Shown here: in pieces, positions 5,708 to 5,914 of the stretch
How the letters are laid out: the number at the start of each line of letters is the position of its first letter
Numbering within the stretch: the stretch's first letter is position 1
Assembly: GCA_945632055.1 (NCBI GenBank)
Contig: CALZCU010000075.1
Coordinates: forward strand, 1-5,914
Length of the DNA stretch: 5,914 nt
Origin: an uncultured Ruminococcus sp.
GTDB taxonomy: Bacteria > Bacillota > Clostridia > Oscillospirales > Acutalibacteraceae
Direction of reading: 5' to 3'
Program-made: the position numbers and the translations under genes
Notes under the pieces: model-generated
Told to the model about the DNA's origin: nothing
Seen by the model: only the letters and a program-made list of their open reading frames with translations
Database searches by the model: none

Positions 5708-5914
5708 ATGGATAATGTAATAGTTGTTGCTTCGGGCAAGGGCGGTACAGGAAAGTCCACCGTGTGCATTTGTCTGTCCGTTGCGCTTGTAAAACAGGGC
5801 AAAAAGGTTTTGCTCATCGACTGCGACTGCGGTATGAGAGGTCTTGATATTATGCTCGATATGGAAAACGATATTGTTTTTGATGCGGCAGACGCCGTAA
5901 GCGGTAACTGCTCC
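5708..5914 (+). CDS. minD: Septum site-determining ATPase MinD (MinD/ParA family), 3' truncated
   Basis: The first 69 residues are present, and the frame is open to the right edge. MinD is a membrane-associated ATPase that dimerises with ATP and positions inhibitors of FtsZ away from midcell. The deviant Walker A motif GKGGTGKST (residues 10-18) has both the signature Lys11 and Lys16. The Walker A' segment VLLIDCDCGMRGLDIML (34-50) carries Asp38 and Asp40, and the following ENDIVFDAADAV matches the MinD pattern (family form EN-IVYD-VDV) better than ParA or Soj. The C-terminal membrane-targeting helix that would prove MinD lies beyond the window. It follows mrdA, as in clostridial shape/division clusters, but no minC precedes it. 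It could be a MinD-like orphan ATPase. Confidence 0.85.
   Translation, partial: MDNVIVVASGKGGTGKSTVCICLSVALVKQGKKVLLIDCDCGMRGLDIMLDMENDIVFDAADAVSGNCS

Overview
The window carries a cell-shape and division gene cluster from a low-to-moderate GC Firmicute. The gene order, the protein families and the style of intergenic repeats point to Clostridia, probably an Oscillospiraceae/Ruminococcaceae gut bacterium. That placement is an inference from the look of the sequence; no search was run. All identifiable genes lie on the + strand.

Layout: (1) 2-256 is the C-terminal part of a trimeric dUTPase (dut), cut by the window edge. (2) 257-662 has no gene. It holds an element bounded by 34-nt AT-rich inverted repeats that starts right after the dut stop, then one copy (A) of a dispersed hairpin repeat, then a good sigma-A-type promoter and ribosome binding site for mreB. 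(3) 663-3097 is mreB-mreC-mreD. A second repeat copy (B, inverted) fills most of the mreB-mreC gap, and mreC and mreD overlap by ATGA. (4) 3098-3484 has no gene and is an island of palindromes: a perfect 26-nt inverted repeat whose arms are themselves hairpins, a third repeat copy (C), and outer GGACAC/GTGTCC hairpins. (5) 3485-5527 is a class B penicillin-binding protein, PBP2 (mrdA). (6) 5708-5914 is the start of a MinD-type ATPase, cut by the right edge, with a possible promoter of its own.

The genes fit together as the elongasome and division-site module. MreB filaments, the MreC scaffold and the membrane protein MreD position the transpeptidase PBP2 for side-wall synthesis, and the MinD ATPase helps place the division septum. 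The cluster is conventional, although no minC lies between mrdA and minD.

I see no new enzymatic or defence system. The least explained material is in the gaps: a modular family of short repeats with a conserved flank and a swapped or covarying hairpin core, present at least three times in under 3 kb and sitting at operon junctions. Its wider distribution and function cannot be settled from this window.
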